Positions 43,084 through 45,351 of a DNA stretch of 45,351 nt are shown piece by piece. Source of the stretch: Nitrospira sp. (GTDB lineage: Bacteria; Nitrospirota; Nitrospiria; Nitrospirales; Nitrospiraceae); assembly GCA_024331045.1 (NCBI GenBank), contig JANDJC010000021.1, positions 1 through 45,351 of the forward strand, in the 5' to 3' direction. The translations under genes and the position numbers were made by a program. Numbering within the stretch: position 1 is the stretch's first letter; each line of letters begins with the position of its first letter. The notes beneath the pieces are model-generated. The model ran no database searches, was not told the DNA's origin, and saw only the letters and a list, made by a program, of their open reading frames with translations.

Positions 43084-45351
43084 GTGAGCCTAACGGTCCA
43101 TGGCATTTGGTATGACATAGGGTGCTCTTGGCCTACTAAGTTCTGTAGGGCCAAAGGCTGGTGGAGAGGAGAACCGGTTCCATCCTGCCACCGAATGTGA
43201 CACAGTGGTGCCTGCGAAGATCTACGGAATCCAGCTCGTCTAAGTGGAACGGGATGTTTTCTGCTTCGTGCGTATCTTAAAAATGAAGAAACCACAGCCG
43301 TGGAAACGGCAAGGGCTCTGAACGGCTCCAGATACCACCGTTCAGATCGAGGCCGGACAGAGCAGAAACACCGTTACGAACGAGACTGGCAGAGGGGACT
43401 AGAGTGGTGTCAAACCATGGATGACCGGGAACGACTTTGTGAAGAAACTCAGCTTGGCCGTTTCTCCAATGCTGGTAGCGACGAATTTTTCCAGACCTGC
43501 ATCAGACCGCAATTGATCCCCAGGGGCTCATTGGGCTATCGAGATATGCGGAAGATGCCGCGACGAGTACGGTAAGCTCGGAATTTACCTCAAACTTGCA
43601 GTACCATCACCACACCACGGCTGCCAGTGACACCCTATAAAGATTTGCGCGCATAGTGGCGCTTGCCTCTCGCAGGGGATGGTTTTGTCCGAATAAATAT
43701 CACCCTCGTAGACCACCGCTTTTCCCCCTCTTGAAGAAGAATAATCTGCGAGCCGGAGCTATCCCTCCACATCTCCTGTCCATCAAACAATAATAAAAGG
43801 GAGGGTACTTTTCTGAACCGCCGTATGGGGAGGCTTTCGTATCATGTGGATCGCTGTGGGGGTCAGGGGCATAAACACCACGTAGCCCGATTCACGCCGT
43901 CGAGCCTCCGTGCTTCTGGTGGCGACTGGGCCAGAAGGTAATGGTTCACGATGGGAAGGACAGCGAGCGCCTTGCGATCTGGACAACCCTCAGGAGAAAA
44001 ATAGGCCTTGCAGCGACTGAGTGTCCCAGGGGCTCCTGCTGGCTGTCGTGCAATAGGCGTTCGCTGGGCGAGCTGAATTCAGACCCCTACTTGCTTTCAT
44101 TTGCGGCCTTTCGACAACATCTGCTTCTTGAGAATTTTGACACTCTCGCTGCATCTATCTGCACCGGCTAATCGTCCTGGCTGTTTCACCCGCAATGGAT
44201 GAGCTCCCGCTGGGTTCGTAGCCTGTTCAGTGAGATTAAAGACCGAGTGATGCTGACACCTAGAGCCTCACCTTAACCGCTAGGAGAGTTTATAGTGGTG
44301 TCCTCATCGGCAAGGTCCTTAGGCCGACGTCGGCTGTGGCTGCTCAACGAGAGGGCTCAGTTCGGAAGCGGTGGAAGAAGGATGTCCCAAACGAAGGCCC
44401 ATTATACTTGAAGTCTCAGGGGTGCCCTAGTGACAGCCCTCTGCTAGGACGACCAGAGCCGCCATTCCTGTAGGCCCCTGGCGTGACCAATTCGTCGCCA
44501 AGGCTCCCCCGCCTTTGGGGGGTCTGTATGAACCCTGCGAGAGGTCCTGCTGCCTGAGGCGAATGCCACTCAAGACGATGGTTGCTATTCCTTAGGCTCA
44601 ACGAAACTAGAGAGGTCTAACCATGAGACACCACATCCTCCGCCCCTCCGCTAGGATGGCGCAGTGTCACGAGCCGATTGTTCAGCGAAGTCGCATGCTG
44701 AAGGCTGAGTGCCCCTTCTGGGACTATTAACGGATCGGGATCCAAGGTGGTGCGTGGATCAACGGTGGTCAAGAAAAAGAGAATCCAACGAGTCTTGCGA
44801 GAGGAGACATGGCTCGTGACGCCGGACCCGCGTTTGCGGGCAAGCTGCAAGCCCTCTCCAGCAAGCTCCCCACCACGAGGTGGAGTCATGCCATAATGAC
44901 CATGATGCTTGTTGAGCGAGGAGGTCGGATCTATCTCGCCCTATCCTCGACGGGGCCCCCGAGTACATCACCGGCAAGGATGGCGGTCTGCAAACCCCGG
45001 TCGCACAGGGACTGGGGCAGTGAAGCAGCCAGCCCCAGCAGTTCCCTCTGACCTTCCAGGCACGGAGGCGCTTATTAAGGCGGCGAGCACTGGTACCAGT
45101 CAACCATGATGAACTTCCTGAACTTTTGTATCAAGGGAGGAGCCCTCGGTGTTCCCCAACTACCCCCACAGGGAATACCGACGTAGCATGCCCTCCTGCC
45201 CCCACGCAAGGGGGCAATTGCTTGGGGCACCGGCAGCAGACAAACCTGCGGAACATGCGATTGCGCGCAGATTGATGGTGCAACGCACAATTTTGGCATT
45301 CGGCTCCGGATGCCGGACTAGTTGAACCAAGGCATCTAGCGAGCTAGAGCT
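43084..45351. other. About 2.3 kb with no supported gene up to the window edge
   Basis: Frames on both strands are short, shift often and lack ribosome sites and recognisable domains. Stops are frequent in all frames. Short hairpins occur (for example CCCCC-GCCTTT-GGGGG near 44504-44520), but no tRNA or known RNA was found. Probably decayed or non-coding DNA. An unrecognised structured RNA cannot be ruled out. Confidence 0.5.

Noticed and set aside
43300..43575. 91-codon frame with a possible GTG start
   Set aside because: Weak start signals and low-complexity charged sequence without a family; it lies in a gene-poor stretch.
44942..45020. Segment read as LDGAPEYITG, faintly like an integrase core
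   Set aside because: Too short and no second DDE element is visible; could be chance.

Overview
The window looks like a piece of a Nitrospira-type (Nitrospirota, nitrite-oxidising) chromosome. This is an inference from gene content: many two-component and metallo-hydrolase genes, SelO, FabI, and a heavy load of inorganic-carbon genes as expected of an autotroph. There is no rRNA or nitrite oxidoreductase marker here to settle it. I found no tRNA, rRNA or CRISPR array.

Layout. 1-5.1 kb: two leftward sensor kinases, a membrane-bound hybrid kinase cut by the window edge that carries a FixL-like PAS domain, and a soluble NarL/DegS-type kinase with a degenerate receiver. 5.5-12.9 kb: EttA, a Tat-exported amine oxidase, a SYLF lipid-binding protein, and a leftward MpsC(DUF2294)-SelO-hydrolase run. 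13.2-19.5 kb: a rightward run of SbtA-type bicarbonate transporter, outer-membrane barrel, tiny ORF, lipoprotein, two-domain iota-type carbonic anhydrase, alpha carbonic anhydrase and a small ORF. 19.5-26.9 kb: mostly housekeeping genes (DUF2490 barrel, ArfB, TPR protein, FabI, a small Lys/Glu repeat protein, Nudix hydrolase, GcvT, FIST protein). 27.1-31.5 kb: a SulP transporter fused to a beta carbonic anhydrase, then a second SulP transporter without a STAS domain followed by a universal stress protein. 32-32.8 kb: a CysD-like protein with extra cysteines. 33-35 kb: decayed IS21 (istB) and IS256-type remnants. 35-40.6 kb: two compact leftward operons (DUF502-GNAT-two BamE-like lipoproteins; LOG-MBL/beta-CASP-DmpA peptidase). 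40.7-43 kb: Trm112 and several small unknown genes. 43.1-45.35 kb: about 2.3 kb with no gene I can support.

The most interesting unit is the inorganic-carbon island (about 12.5-31.5 kb). It combines three unrelated carbonic anhydrase classes (iota, alpha, beta), an SbtA-type permease, two SulP transporters and an MpsC-like protein. A coherent model (inference) is that exported alpha- and iota-type enzymes interconvert CO2 and bicarbonate in the periplasm, SbtA and the SulP proteins move bicarbonate inward, and the fused cytoplasmic beta enzyme equilibrates it for carboxylases. In Nitrospira these would serve the reductive TCA cycle and not RuBisCO.
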